Counted from the first letter of the stretch, positions 24,991-33,631 are shown. The stretch is 64,000 nucleotides of DNA from Streptomyces sp. AC550_RSS872 (GCF_019049285.1 NZ_JAGMUL010000058.1:1-64000), one strand, 5' to 3'. Notes: generated from the letters alone by a model not told the origin. A program made the numbers and translations.

Positions 24991-26123
24991 GACAGCACCT
25001 CCAGCCGTCCCACCCACTTGGTCTGAAGCACGCCGGGCCGGTTCGGGGCGATGAGCCGCGCCGGGTAGCCGTGGTCGGGGTCGAGCTCCTCTCCGTTCAG
25101 ACGGAGCGCGAGCAGGGTCAGCGGGTCGCGGGCGTGCTCATGCCCCATCTCCGACACCCGGTAGCCACCGCGCAGTTGCAGCGACACCACCCGCACCCGC
25201 GCGTCCGCCGGCGCCCCCGACCGCTCCAGCAGATCCGCGACCCGTACGCCCGTCCAGTGCGCCGACCTGCTCCAGCCCTCCACACAGGCGATCGGCAGTT
25301 CCGCCTCGTGCTGCGGCAGAGCACGCAGCTCGTCCAACGTAAGGGTGTACGGCCGTGGACCGGCCACCACCAGGCGGTACTGCTCGTCGGCGACCCGGCC
25401 GACCCCGGCCGCCGCGGCGGTCCGGTTGACGGGCAGGGCCTGCGGGCCGTGGTCGGGATGGCGCGGCGCGAACAGGATGAGGTTCTTCAGCGGAGTGAGG
25501 GACTGACCCACCGTGGTGAGGGTGACGGCTCCGACGGCCGCCGCCACCGCCGCCAGCAACGACCGCCGGTCGGCGGCGTCCTGTGCCGGCAGGCTGAGCG
25601 TCCCGGGCGACCGTCGGCTCCAATGCGCCCGGATCTCGGGGGCCTTGACCGCGATGTGCAGCACCAGGGCCCCGGTCACCAGCCACGCCACCGCGTAGTG
25701 CACCGGCACGAACGAGAACGGCCACGGGTACCACTGGACCGTGTTCAGCAGCCCGGTCGCCAGCTCGAAGACGGCCCCGGCCACCAGCACCGCGACCGAC
25801 AGACGTTCCAGCGCGTGCCGTGCCGACCGCAGCGGCGGCCACGCGAACAGCCGTGGGTACACCGTCCACAGCTTGGCGAGCAGGAGCGGAATCGCCGCGA
25901 TGCCGGAAGCGACGTGCAGGCCCTGGGTGAACCGGTAACCCCACGACGGGCGACTCGGGATGCGGTCGGCCAGCCAGACCGGCGGATGCTGCATGAAGTG
26001 GCTGACGAGCCCGGTGACGAAGCACAGGGCGAACGCCGGCCCCAGCCAGCGGCCGATCGATGTCGCCGTGCGGGCGTCGTGCAGCCTGCCCCTGAACACC
26101 GGCGGAAGAACACGCAGTTTCAT
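24987..26123 (-). CDS. Membrane-anchored molybdopterin (sulfite-oxidase-like) oxidoreductase
   Basis: A 378-aa protein. The N-terminal half has five to six membrane helices with conserved His (FVTGLVSHFMQHPP, YRFTQGLHVASGIAAIPLLL, VHYAVAWLVTGALVLHI), resembling a b-type cytochrome. The C-terminal half is a sulfite-oxidase-type molybdopterin domain with YTLTLDELRALPQHE, the cofactor-ligand Cys in LPIACVEGWS, YRVSEMGHEHARDPLTLLAL and HGYPARLIAPNRPGV. It probably moves electrons between a periplasmic substrate and the quinone pool. Substrate unknown. Confidence 0.85.
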   Translation of the reverse strand: MKLRVLPPVFRGRLHDARTATSIGRWLGPAFALCFVTGLVSHFMQHPPVWLADRIPSRPSWGYRFTQGLHVASGIAAIPLLLAKLWTVYPRLFAWPPLRSARHALERLSVAVLVAGAVFELATGLLNTVQWYPWPFSFVPVHYAVAWLVTGALVLHIAVKAPEIRAHWSRRSPGTLSLPAQDAADRRSLLAAVAAAVGAVTLTTVGQSLTPLKNLILFAPRHPDHGPQALPVNRTAAAAGVGRVADEQYRLVVAGPRPYTLTLDELRALPQHEAELPIACVEGWSRSAHWTGVRVADLLERSGAPADARVRVVSLQLRGGYRVSEMGHEHARDPLTLLALRLNGEELDPDHGYPARLIAPNRPGVLQTKWVGRLEVLS

Positions 26124-26590
26124 GCACCGATCCCACTCGGCAGCTGTCCGTTCCGGAACGTCCGAGCGCCTTACGGAACAGTGACGGCCAGTGATCGCCC
26201 GGCGAACTGCCTACGAGAGTCTGAGGCGCCCCCGCTCCCCAGTCGCCTCACTTCCACCACATGAGTCTGTATGGCGATGGAAGCGAGCCGTGTCCAAGGC
26301 GCCGGGGGCCGGAGGACGTCACGGTCACCGGGAGAAGTCCAGGACTCGGCGGATCGAGATCCGCGGCGGTGCACTCGATCACCGGGAAGGGGCTCGTTCC
26401 GATGCGGGGGTCGTTCCGCTCGCTCGGGCCGGCCAACGAGGCCGTGCCACGGTTCGACACCTCGCCCGGCGAGGTCGAGATCACCAAGCCCTGTGCACCC
26501 GCGAAGGCGTATGTTGACTGGACGCCCGGCCGAGCCCGGCCCAACACAGCACCTGTCCCTGGACGCATTCTGCCCACCGGTTTGCGCGCC

Positions 26591-26706
26591 CCGTGCCCAT
26601 AGCGTGCCCATAGCAGCGGACAACCACGGTCAACACCGGTGCGATCCGACCCGCACGACCGCCCGAGCCGAAGCCATCTGCGCACGTCAGAGCCATACAG
26701 CCCGCC
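26591..26706. repeat. Integrase 3'-end scar, copy 1
   Basis: About 115 bases shared in diverged form with 63884-64000 and, for its first 60 bases, with 41538-41600. Blocks in common include GTGCCCATAGCGTGCCC, ACCACGGTC and GTCAGAGCCATA. It abuts the att copy at 26718. Confidence 0.75.
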
Positions 26707-26717
26707 CAGGCGCCGTC

Positions 26718-26765
26718 GCTTCCCAAGCTGAGAGCGCGAGTTCGATTCTCGTCACCCGCTCCATG
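26718..26765 (+). repeat. att core copy 2
   Basis: Forty-eight bases identical to tRNA-Gly positions 19557-19604, without the 5' half of the tRNA. It marks the junction of one integrated segment (19.6-26.7 kb) with the next. Confidence 0.93.
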
Positions 26766-26768
26766 ATT

Positions 26769-26796
26769 AAGGCCCAGGTCAGAGACCCGGGCCTTT
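26769..26796 (+). terminator. Terminator right of att copy 2
   Basis: Hairpin arms AAGGCCCAGGTC and GACCCGGGCCTT are followed by TTT. It is the counterpart of the tRNA terminator at 19608. Confidence 0.75.
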
Positions 26797-26880
26797 TTGC
26801 TGTCCGCTGTGATCAGCGGTCGCGTGCCAGAAGCGCGCCACTTCTGCATCACGAGCCCGCTGCCCCCATAGGAGTAAAGC

Positions 26881-27450
26881 TCACAACCGCCTGCCCGGCG
26901 TACGACGGCGCAGATGCGGTTCCAGGAGGCCCAAGGCCTCCTCCCAGCGGTAGCGGTCCGCGCCGCCCCCCGCCTTGGGCAGGTGGGGCTCGTACGAGCC
27001 GATCAGGACATCCATCTCACGGAGCCGGTTCAGATTCTGCGCGTAAGCAGGATGGGCTGCTTGGGCTGCGTTCAAGTACGGCAGTACAGCGGTGGGGATA
27101 CCCATCCCGAATGCCTCGCAGAGGACGCCGAGAGCGAGGGTGTCCGCGATGCCGGCGGCCCACTTGTTGATCGTGTTGAAGCTGGCCGGTGCCACGGCGA
27201 TCGCGTCCGCCGGAGGCAGGGGCCTGGCCTCGCCCGGGGTCCGCCAGGCGGAACGGACGGGGTAGCCGGTCCGGGCCTCGATCGATTCGACGTCGAGGAA
27301 GCCCAGCCCCTGCGGTGTTGCGATGATCCCCACATCCCAATGCCGCTCCTGTGCGGCCGCGATCAGCTTGCCGACATCACCGGCAACGCCGCAGGCACAG
27401 ACGACGACGTACAAGAAGGGCTTCTTGCGGGGGGTGGACGGTTCGGTCAC
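26881..27450 (-). CDS. Flavoprotein (HFCD-type)
   Basis: A 189-aa homo-oligomeric flavin-containing Cys decarboxylase-like fold. Signatures are LYVVVCACGVAGDVGKLIAA for the FMN-binding start, DVGIIATPQGLGFLD, DAIAVAPASFNTINKWAAGI and AFGMGIPTAVLPYLN. It probably binds FMN; the reaction is unknown. The GTG at 27450 overlaps the stop of the XRE gene upstream by 4 nt. This regulator-flavoprotein pair recurs in Streptomyces. Confidence 0.82.
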   Translation of the reverse strand: MTEPSTPRKKPFLYVVVCACGVAGDVGKLIAAAQERHWDVGIIATPQGLGFLDVESIEARTGYPVRSAWRTPGEARPLPPADAIAVAPASFNTINKWAAGIADTLALGVLCEAFGMGIPTAVLPYLNAAQAAHPAYAQNLNRLREMDVLIGSYEPHLPKAGGGADRYRWEEALGLLEPHLRRRTPGRRL

Positions 27451-28730
27451 GCGGTGGCTCCTACTCGGCGACTGAATTCGTGCAGCTGCGGCAGTGTGCG
27501 GCGACGGTCGCGGGCGGCCATGTCGGCAACGAGGTCCCGCACTGCTGGACGGCGGACATCCTGGGCGGCACAGCTTTCGGCGACCTGAAGGGCGCGGCAG
27601 GCGTCGGCGAGGCGGTCCTGTCGGCTGTAGGCGCGGGCGGCCTCCACCCAGAGCGCGGCCCGGCGCTCGGGTACCGGGATGGGGCGGTGCATGAGGGGGC
27701 GCGCGGCTTGGAGGGCACGGCCGGTGTCGCCCAGGGCCACCAGCGCGCTCACTTCGTGGAGGGCGACGTTGGTGGGGCTGAAGTTGGCCCAGGCGTCGGG
27801 CCGTTCGAGGCACACATAGCGGGCCACTTCCTTGGCCTCGGCGAGGAATGTTCCGCAGGCGGCACGATCCCCTCCCCCGCTGGCTGCCGTAACACCACGG
27901 AGCAGCAACAGCCCCAGAGCAGCAAGGAACTTCGGGGAACGGCGGTCGTAGGACCCCGCGAGCTGGTCAGCGGTGCAGCGGACGACGGTGACGGCCTGAG
28001 CGGCGTGCTTCTCGCGGGCCAGGACGTGTGCCTGAACACGGACGCTCGAGGCGAGGATCACCGGGTCCCCGGAGCGTTCGGCCTCGGCCATCGCTCGGCC
28101 GACCGCGAGCCAGGCGTTGCCCTGGTCGTGCTGCTTGAGCAGCAGGCTGGTCGCCGTCTGGTATGCCGTGGCCAGCATCCCGGAGAGAGCGCATGTGTCC
28201 GTAACTGCATCGCTCACGGCCTGCCTCAGGTCAGCGATCAGGCCGGGCAGCACGCGCTCCAACGTCGTGTAGTCACAGGTGTAGAAGAGCCTGCGAACGG
28301 CACCGACGCGCTCGCGGAGCGCCGTCGGGTCTGACGGAACCCCGGTGGGCGATGGACCAGGGCCAGGCAGGAGAACCTGTACGAGGTCGTCATGGGCCGG
28401 CGTCGGGGTGGCAGGTGGTGGCGTGAGAGCGGCCAGCCCTGCGGCGAGGAACGTACGGCGGTGCATGTGAGCGGGCACCGTGTCCGGGCCGACGGCGGAA
28501 GCATCGGCCTCCGACGCCAGGCCCAACTGACCCGGCGGGATTCCGAGTTCCTCGGCAAGGGCCCGGAGCACCGCAATGTCCCCCGTCCCACGACCGTTCT
28601 CCAGTCGGCTCACCTTGGACTGGTGATAGCCGAGCGCGGTGGCGACGTCCTTCTGCGAGCGTCGCCGTAACACCCGTGCCTTGCGGATCACTTCACCGAC
28701 CCGTCGCCCCTCGTGCTGCGTCTCGGGCAT
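27447..28730 (-). CDS. XRE-family regulator with TPR-like domain
   Basis: A 427-aa protein starting at the ATG at 28730 (GGGGG upstream); an extension to 28763 is possible. The N-terminal lambda-type helix-turn-helix is at about residues 10-70 (VIRKARVLRRRSQKDVATAL, YHQSKVSRLENGRG). A Pro-rich linker and about 300 residues of helical tetratricopeptide-like repeats follow, the usual layout of large Streptomyces XRE sensors. The divergent gene at 28909 shares its promoter region. Confidence 0.85.
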   Translation of the reverse strand: MPETQHEGRRVGEVIRKARVLRRRSQKDVATALGYHQSKVSRLENGRGTGDIAVLRALAEELGIPPGQLGLASEADASAVGPDTVPAHMHRRTFLAAGLAALTPPPATPTPAHDDLVQVLLPGPGPSPTGVPSDPTALRERVGAVRRLFYTCDYTTLERVLPGLIADLRQAVSDAVTDTCALSGMLATAYQTATSLLLKQHDQGNAWLAVGRAMAEAERSGDPVILASSVRVQAHVLAREKHAAQAVTVVRCTADQLAGSYDRRSPKFLAALGLLLLRGVTAASGGGDRAACGTFLAEAKEVARYVCLERPDAWANFSPTNVALHEVSALVALGDTGRALQAARPLMHRPIPVPERRAALWVEAARAYSRQDRLADACRALQVAESCAAQDVRRPAVRDLVADMAARDRRRTLPQLHEFSRRVGATA

Positions 28731-28763
28731 CTGCCACTGCCCCCTTTCGCTGCAGCCGATCAT

Positions 28764-28908
28764 GCCTGCTCAACGGAGCGTAGGTCAGTCGTACCGCGAC
28801 GTGATGCAGCCTCTGCATATCCGATGCAGCACCGACTCCGACGCCGTCCGGCCCGCCTGTCACCTGCTTGCGTGAAGTTGCCAGCCAGACTCAACCGGAA
28901 GGCCACCC
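28764..28908. promoter_or_regulatory. Divergent promoter region with CTGCAT-ATGCAG repeat
   Basis: Between the XRE gene and the ATPase gene lies CTGCAT-N5-ATGCAG, with a further GATGCAGCC copy 12 bases away. These are candidate operator half sites for the XRE regulator. Confidence 0.45.
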
Positions 28909-29811
28909 ATGGCAATGCAACAGCTCAGCTTCTCGGTGCCGGCCACACCCACCGCCGTGACCGCCGTCCGACGCCGGGCCGTAGCCGGGATACGAGGCTG
29001 GCGGGCACAGCTGGACGAAGACACCGTGCACACCGCCGAACTGCTGATCAGTGAGCTGGTCACCAACGCGGTCCAGCACGCCGGCACCGACCGCGTGGCC
29101 TTGCTGGTGCAGTTGACCGGCCGCCTCCTCCGAATCGAAGTGCACGACGCCAGTCCGGATCTGCCCCGTCCCGGTCACCCCGACCTGAACAGCGAGAACG
29201 GCCGCGGCCTGCATCTCATCGAGGCATTGGCCGCCAGCCACGGCACCGATCCAACGGAAACGGGCAAATGCTGCTGGGCCGAACTCACCCTGCCGACACC
29301 AGCCGACCGACCAGATCTCCACCCTCCGTCCACCACGGTCAGACACAACGAGGCCTCAGCTGCCTGCGCACCAGCCCGAAGCGTCGAAGGCACGCATCTC
29401 CCCCCACCTCGCTCCCCCACAAAGATCCCTGACGCACCTGCCCTGCGCGCGGGCTACTGGTGCGAGTGCTGGACCGAGGACCTGGACGTACAACGGCGGC
29501 CAGCACCTCTGGCATCCGTCGACGCTTACTCGGCGGCCCAGGCAGACAGATGGGTCGCGGTCGCCCTGCGCACCATCACACCCGCCCTGGACTCTCAAGC
29601 TTCTGACGAGGCATGGGACTGGTTGTACGAGGGCCGCATCGAGACCCGACGAGCCCTCCTACGGGCGAAGCCTTGCACTGTTTCGATCACGCAGGGACGC
29701 ACCCGCATCACCTGGACGATCCGGCCGGTGCTCTTCGCACCGCTCGCCCACCGCAACGGCGTCGAACTCCCGTCCTGCGCATATGACTTCAAACCCTGCG
29801 CGACCGACTGA
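28909..29811 (+). CDS. HATPase_c (anti-sigma-like) ATP-binding protein
   Basis: A 300-aa protein. Residues about 1-130 form the RsbW/SpoIIAB-like kinase fold with the N-box ELLISELVTNAVQHA, the DASPDLPRP segment and the G-box ENGRGLHLIEALA. An uncharacterised C-terminal domain of about 140 residues follows (AGYWCECWTEDLDV, AQADRWVAVALRTITPAL), which most homologues lack. It may phosphorylate or sequester a regulator. It is divergent from the XRE/flavoprotein pair. GAAGG precedes the ATG. Confidence 0.8.
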   Translation: MAMQQLSFSVPATPTAVTAVRRRAVAGIRGWRAQLDEDTVHTAELLISELVTNAVQHAGTDRVALLVQLTGRLLRIEVHDASPDLPRPGHPDLNSENGRGLHLIEALAASHGTDPTETGKCCWAELTLPTPADRPDLHPPSTTVRHNEASAACAPARSVEGTHLPPPRSPTKIPDAPALRAGYWCECWTEDLDVQRRPAPLASVDAYSAAQADRWVAVALRTITPALDSQASDEAWDWLYEGRIETRRALLRAKPCTVSITQGRTRITWTIRPVLFAPLAHRNGVELPSCAYDFKPCATD

Positions 29812-30186
29812 GTTACAACTTTCTCTACTGGTTCAAGGCGGCTCGCTCCGCTCACCGCGCGCGGCCCGGCCCCCGGCCGGGCCTGCGCTCCTGTCTCCGC
29901 CCCGCTCCATCCCGGCCGGCGCCCGGGCCGCGCGCACAGCAATCAGCCACCTGATACCAGAGAAGAGGTGCGTCGTGGCTGGGGCGGTCGGCTCCACGGC
30001 TTTAGGCAGCCACTTTGGCGCGAGCCTCGCAGATCATGGCCCCAACGTCGTGCTTTACCGGGCAGGTCCACAGACTGCCCGACGCGCCGGAAGCTTACGG
30101 GGCCATGATCACTCGCGCCAAAGCAGCTCCAGCCCAAAGCCGCTACGTCGACCGCTTGCACCGCACTCCATCCAGGAGGGCAGCGT
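29812..30186. other. Intergenic stretch with a large nested hairpin
   Basis: The first part is a GC-rich, self-complementary block (GGCCCGGCCCCCGGCCGGGCC). The second part holds the 111-bp inverted repeat described next. No gene is supported. It separates high-GC DNA from the AT-rich TIR cluster. Confidence 0.6.
30013..30123. repeat. Nested inverted repeat (structured element)
   Basis: The outer arms CTTTGGCGCGAG (30013-30024) and CTCGCGCCAAAG (30112-30123) are exact complements. The inner arms GATCATGGCCCC (30032-30043) and GGGGCCATGATC (30099-30110) are also exact. The loop contains a third hairpin, GGGCAG/CTGCCC (30060-30080). It lies 64 bases beyond the end of the TM-macro gene. It may be a terminator, a MITE or a structured RNA/DNA. 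Confidence 0.75.
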
Positions 30187-31065
30187 TTATAGCGTGCGAA
30201 GAAAAGCGTCGACTTCGAGCATGTTTATATGCTCGAAGTCTTTAGGGTGGACTACAATCCGAAGCTCCTTGCACACAGGATTCTGGCGGGAGCGAGCTAC
30301 GAAAGATAGGGTGATCATCTTTAGAAGACTTTCCCTATTCAAGCAAGAGACACGAGCCAATTCTGAGCCAATGATTGGAATGGAAACAGCCTTGCGCTGA
30401 CCTCGAACGTGTATGGCATCCCAAACAGCATCTAGACTCTTCCACAGAGCGTCAACGCTTGATTGTGCGATCAGATCATTCTCCATCTTGGAGTACGCAA
30501 CACAGAAGTAGTGACGCGCAGGACTTCCTAGCGTTGCCACGGTAGATATCGGATATCTTCGCAGCTTGCCAATCGGCTTCGCTTCCGAGGTTTCTGTAGA
30601 TACATATTCGACGCGCTCAAGAGCGTCACTCAAGTCGGAATCTAGTTTGCCGACGTCGCCCCCGTAGACTTTTTCTTGGAACTGCCCCTGAACGCTGGTG
30701 CTAGATATCACGACGCCGTTCGTCGTATCCGTGTCAAAAGTGTCCGTGAACCCAATAACGAGATGACTACCCTGTGCAAACAGGTCTCCGACCTCGACCG
30801 TGATCGCTATATCGGGATTGCTGAACTCGCGCGTGACTTTGCGTTGCGGCCAGGCCCTGTAGGCGCCAAAGAGCAGCGAGACAGCCAACAGTGCACCAAG
30901 GAGAACCCAGCGCTGAGGAGCTGAAATCGCGACATCCACCCAAAGAGCCAAAACTATTTGCAAGACGCCTGAAAGTAGGCCGAACGCCCCGAGCGAATTA
31001 CGCGAGAAAAGCGTCAATCCACGCTGCGTTCTGAACAGTTGCGCGAATCTATGCAAGGCGCTCAC
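30187..31065 (-). CDS. TM-macro-like effector (type II Thoeris ThsA-like)
   Basis: A 292-aa protein with two membrane helices (LLSGVLQIVLALWVDVAI and RWVLLGALLAVSLLFGAY, about residues 28-70) and a cytoplasmic macro-like domain. That domain shows ITVEVGDLFAQGSHLVIGFT, TDTFDTDTTNGVVISSTSVQ and KAVSIPIIGSELARVS, plus a C-terminal RIVVHPKDFEH strand. In type II Thoeris such a protein binds the TIR-made ADP-ribose derivative and attacks the membrane, so the role here is inferred as the killer. It overlaps the TIR gene upstream by 4 nt. The DNA is much richer in A+T than its surroundings. Confidence 0.75.
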   Translation of the reverse strand: MSALHRFAQLFRTQRGLTLFSRNSLGAFGLLSGVLQIVLALWVDVAISAPQRWVLLGALLAVSLLFGAYRAWPQRKVTREFSNPDIAITVEVGDLFAQGSHLVIGFTDTFDTDTTNGVVISSTSVQGQFQEKVYGGDVGKLDSDLSDALERVEYVSTETSEAKPIGKLRRYPISTVATLGSPARHYFCVAYSKMENDLIAQSSVDALWKSLDAVWDAIHVRGQRKAVSIPIIGSELARVSCLNRESLLKMITLSFVARSRQNPVCKELRIVVHPKDFEHINMLEVDAFLRTL

Positions 31066-31580
31066 AGACCCAACCTCGCGTAAACATGCCCCTTGTAGTA
31101 ATGCGGCCCTGTCTTCACGTTAGCGTTAGATGGATTTGCCATATAGGCGGGGACGTACTCATCTAGTGCATACCTGATAATGGCTGGCTGGAAGGATACA
31201 TTGATGGAGTAGTGATTAATCAGAGTGGCCGGAATTTTCGCCCGCTCTACCACTCGCGATCCCTTCAGGTCAACAAAGACGACAGGCAGATTTCGCCGCT
31301 TGATCGCCTCGATTTCGTAGTAAAGAAAGCTCGAGGGTCTAGCGGCCTTAGGGCGCGTAGTGTCGCTCAGAAGGACAACGGTTTGCTTTGTACTTGACAA
31401 GCGCTCGCCGAGTCTGCGGCGGATAGTTTCCGGTCTACTAGCATCAAGGGCAGTATTGATGTCATGGGCATCGAAAAAATTGAATTCGATATTCCTGTTA
31501 TCGCGCCAGGCTTCCATGAGTCGATAGCAATAAATATCTTCACTTGCGAACGCCACATAAGTTTTATTCCGGTAGGGCAT
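31062..31580 (-). CDS. TIR-like protein (ThsB-like)
   Basis: A 172-aa single-domain protein with the DUF1863/ThsB form of the TIR fold. It has KTYVAFASEDIYCYRLMEAW, FNFFDAHDINTALD, QTVVLLSDTTRP and the helix FLYYEIEAIKRRNLPVVFV. Glu89 in that helix sits where ThsB-type TIRs have their catalytic glutamate. It is expected to use NAD+ to make a signal molecule upon phage infection, passed to the TM-macro protein. It overlaps that gene by 4 nt and lies 104 bases after the larger TIR gene. Confidence 0.78.
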   Translation of the reverse strand: MPYRNKTYVAFASEDIYCYRLMEAWRDNRNIEFNFFDAHDINTALDASRPETIRRRLGERLSSTKQTVVLLSDTTRPKAARPSSFLYYEIEAIKRRNLPVVFVDLKGSRVVERAKIPATLINHYSINVSFQPAIIRYALDEYVPAYMANPSNANVKTGPHYYKGHVYARLGL

Positions 31581-31684
31581 CTATCTTCCTATGGCTCGAC
31601 TGCGGTGATATCGGAAGTGGCAGAAACATAGCTGACGTCTGCGCAAATCCAACTGGCGCAAACAGAGGAAATCTCGCACGTAAG

Positions 31685-32605
31685 TTAGAACGGAGCGAGA
31701 ATCACAGCCGCATCGCGCCTATTGCCAGGCGTGTTGATATAGGTGCCGACTCCAAGGCTTGACGCCAATGCCCGGAGCTTCTCCTCTGATGCATGCGCCG
31801 CCCGGAGGCCTTCCTCGCTTGTGTAAACCTCTAGATCAGTAGGGCCACTCGAATTAATCTTTAGAACATTCTCTGGACCAATTATATCGAGGATAGCGCG
31901 ACGCATTCTCTTGAATTGCCCAACGGAATCCTCTCTTTGGGTGGCATTGATAGTTATTTCGCCGGCTGGTTCGTTAATCGTGTAGCGGGGTACGGTATTC
32001 GCCATCTCGATTAGTGAAATTTTCCTCTCTAGGCTATGAACTCGAGAACTCTGCTCTCTAACCAATGCAACCAGCTCGTTGAGAATCTCTGAGGTTTCGC
32101 GCTCTGGTAGTGCATCGTGCGGCCGCACGGATCTAATCCGCTCAAGATTCTCTTGGAGATCACCCCAGAACCTGTCGAAGGTGACCCGCAGTCGGTCAAG
32201 ATCAACACTATTCTCGGATTTTTCATTGATGCTCTTCACCAGCGACCAGACGTCATCCCGAGAGGAACTTTCAGTGGCTTGGAACTGGGCGATTGGGCCA
32301 GAGAGGTCCTTAACAGCTAGATCAAGTAGAAAAGGGGCGAGCAGAGATTCCCCAAGTTCTCTTGACAAAGCTCCCGACTCGAAGTTGATCCACGGAGCAT
32401 GCTGATTTTCGCGAGTTACGCAGACGATTCCATAGTTGCAGCGCTGTAGTTGGCTTGCAATCTTATCCAGGCCTCGCTCACCCTTGGAAATGTCCTGCGA
32501 GGAAACAAAGGGGTCGATAGCTTGATTCATAAATGGAAGCCAGTCCCTAAGTGCCTCCGCACACAGCTTTGAAGCGTCCCCTGACCAGCTAATAAAAACG
32601 CGCAC
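31685..32605 (-). CDS. TIR-domain protein with C-terminal extension
   Basis: A 306-aa protein. The N-terminal TIR domain (about 1-125) reads MRVFISWSGDASKLCAEAL, PFVSSQDISKGERG and NYGIVCVTRENQHAPW, with the presumed catalytic Glu76 in INFESGAL. A helical region with a probable coiled coil (ETSEILNELVALVREQSSRV) and a C-terminal 80-residue domain follow. It is in the same orientation upstream of the ThsB-like and TM-macro genes, so it may be a second sensor or a separate TIR effector in the same locus. The DNA is AT-rich. Confidence 0.75.
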   Translation of the reverse strand: MRVFISWSGDASKLCAEALRDWLPFMNQAIDPFVSSQDISKGERGLDKIASQLQRCNYGIVCVTRENQHAPWINFESGALSRELGESLLAPFLLDLAVKDLSGPIAQFQATESSSRDDVWSLVKSINEKSENSVDLDRLRVTFDRFWGDLQENLERIRSVRPHDALPERETSEILNELVALVREQSSRVHSLERKISLIEMANTVPRYTINEPAGEITINATQREDSVGQFKRMRRAILDIIGPENVLKINSSGPTDLEVYTSEEGLRAAHASEEKLRALASSLGVGTYINTPGNRRDAAVILAPF

Positions 32606-32836
32606 AGTTCTTACCTCGCCATGTGCCGAACATCGTTAGCATCCAGGATGCCGGAGGTTGGGTCGCCCTGTCTCAGGATCACACGGACTCTGCTTAGAGC
32701 ACCCGGTGGACCGCCCGTAAGGGAGTCTCATTGCGCAACGGGCGTTCGCGCGGCCAGTGGGTACCGAACCTCGGTGCCTACCCTGCCGTTCCGCGAGCAA
32801 GGTCGGCCTGTCAGCGCACCGGGAGAGCCTCCGGAC

Positions 32837-33164
32837 ATGAGTCACGACTTGGCTGTGTGGAGGGCGATCGCCCTGCGGACGACAAGGCGGCTGCGCGAGC
32901 GTTCACCAACCTCATCCGCCGGTCGTGCGCATAGCGGCTTACGTTGCCGCCCTCCTGGAACGGTGGTGTGACCTGACCGAGAACGAATGTGGGGATACCT
33001 TCCCTTGGTCGACGGGGCCGTTGACCAGCGAGGCATGCGGCCCGCTTGTCTACTTCCCGATGCGCTGGAGCACGGCTGAGGAGGCCTCCAGCTACGCGGC
33101 AGCCCTCGCCGACTCGATGGGGCTGGTCTGCTTCGATCCCCAGCAGAGCCAGCTCAGGCCCTGA
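32837..33164 (+). pseudogene. Small conserved Streptomyces gene with two frameshifts
   Basis: The protein can be reassembled from three frames: MSHDLAVW, then EGDRPADDKAAARAFTNLI, then VRIAAYVAALLERW, ending in YFPMRWSTAEEASSYAAALA and MGLVCFDPQQ. One base is missing after the Trp codon, and there is a second change near 32915. The order is that of a common Streptomyces protein of unknown function. The ATG has GGAG upstream. It is probably inactive. Confidence 0.7.
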
Positions 33165-33454
33165 AGCTAGGGGCGTGCTCCCGTCTCAGTTTCCGTCTCA
33201 TTAATCGCCGTTCACAGCCGTTCAGACCGTCCTGAAGCCGGTAGCCGCACTCACGGCTGGCCGCCCATGAACGCAGGTGAACGGCCCCGTTCGACGCTCT
33301 CCGGACCACCACCACAGTTGGAAAGCGTGCGCCCCCGAGCAACCTCCTTTGGCCGCCGTGCACCACTGAGCGGAGCAGTGCGCCTTCCACAGAGGACATG
33401 TGCCGGGTAATCCTGCACTGGTCCGCACGACGGTCGAGACCGGGGGTGGGAGAC
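33165..33454. other. Integrase-end-like sequence, no gene
   Basis: The sequence from 33180, with CCGTCTCAGTTTCCGTCTC and the GTTCACAGCCGTTCAGACC block, resembles what often follows integrase genes of actinomycete elements. No coding frame is convincing here. Confidence 0.4.
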
Positions 33455-33631
33455 GTGACTCGCACGCAGTCCAGGTGTGGAGCACTCACGGAGAAGGGCA
33501 CTCGGTGCCGGCGGCTGGCGATGGTCGGTGCGTCGCGATGCAACCTGCACCGTGGCGAGTGGTCGTCGTACACCATCGAGAAGCGCAAGGAAGCCGAACG
33601 CAAGGCAAAGGCACGCAAGCGTCGCAAGTGA
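33455..33631 (+). CDS. Small zinc-finger-like protein, 58 aa
   Basis: The GTG at 33455 has GGGAG upstream. The product contains the pattern CGALTEKGTRCRRLAMVG followed by SRCNLH, a Cys-x8-Cys...Cys-x2-His set like small phage/element zinc-binding proteins. A strongly basic tail (KRKEAERKAKARKRRK) follows. Nucleic-acid binding is likely; role unknown. Confidence 0.55.
   Translation: MTRTQSRCGALTEKGTRCRRLAMVGASRCNLHRGEWSSYTIEKRKEAERKAKARKRRK

Larger units (their letters stand above)
26124..26880. other. No supported gene; integrase-end scar and att site
   Basis: The first 460 bases show only weak, poorly coding frames. From 26591 the sequence has CCCATAGCGTGCCCATAGC and further blocks that recur at 41538 and 63884, typical of the DNA following an element integrase. 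The att copy and a terminator complete the stretch. The integrase itself is missing. Confidence 0.6.

Noticed and set aside
26191..26602. Overlapping open frames of about 110 codons between the Mo-oxidoreductase and att copy 2
   Set aside because: No ribosome binding site, no family resemblance, and the end runs into the integrase scar.
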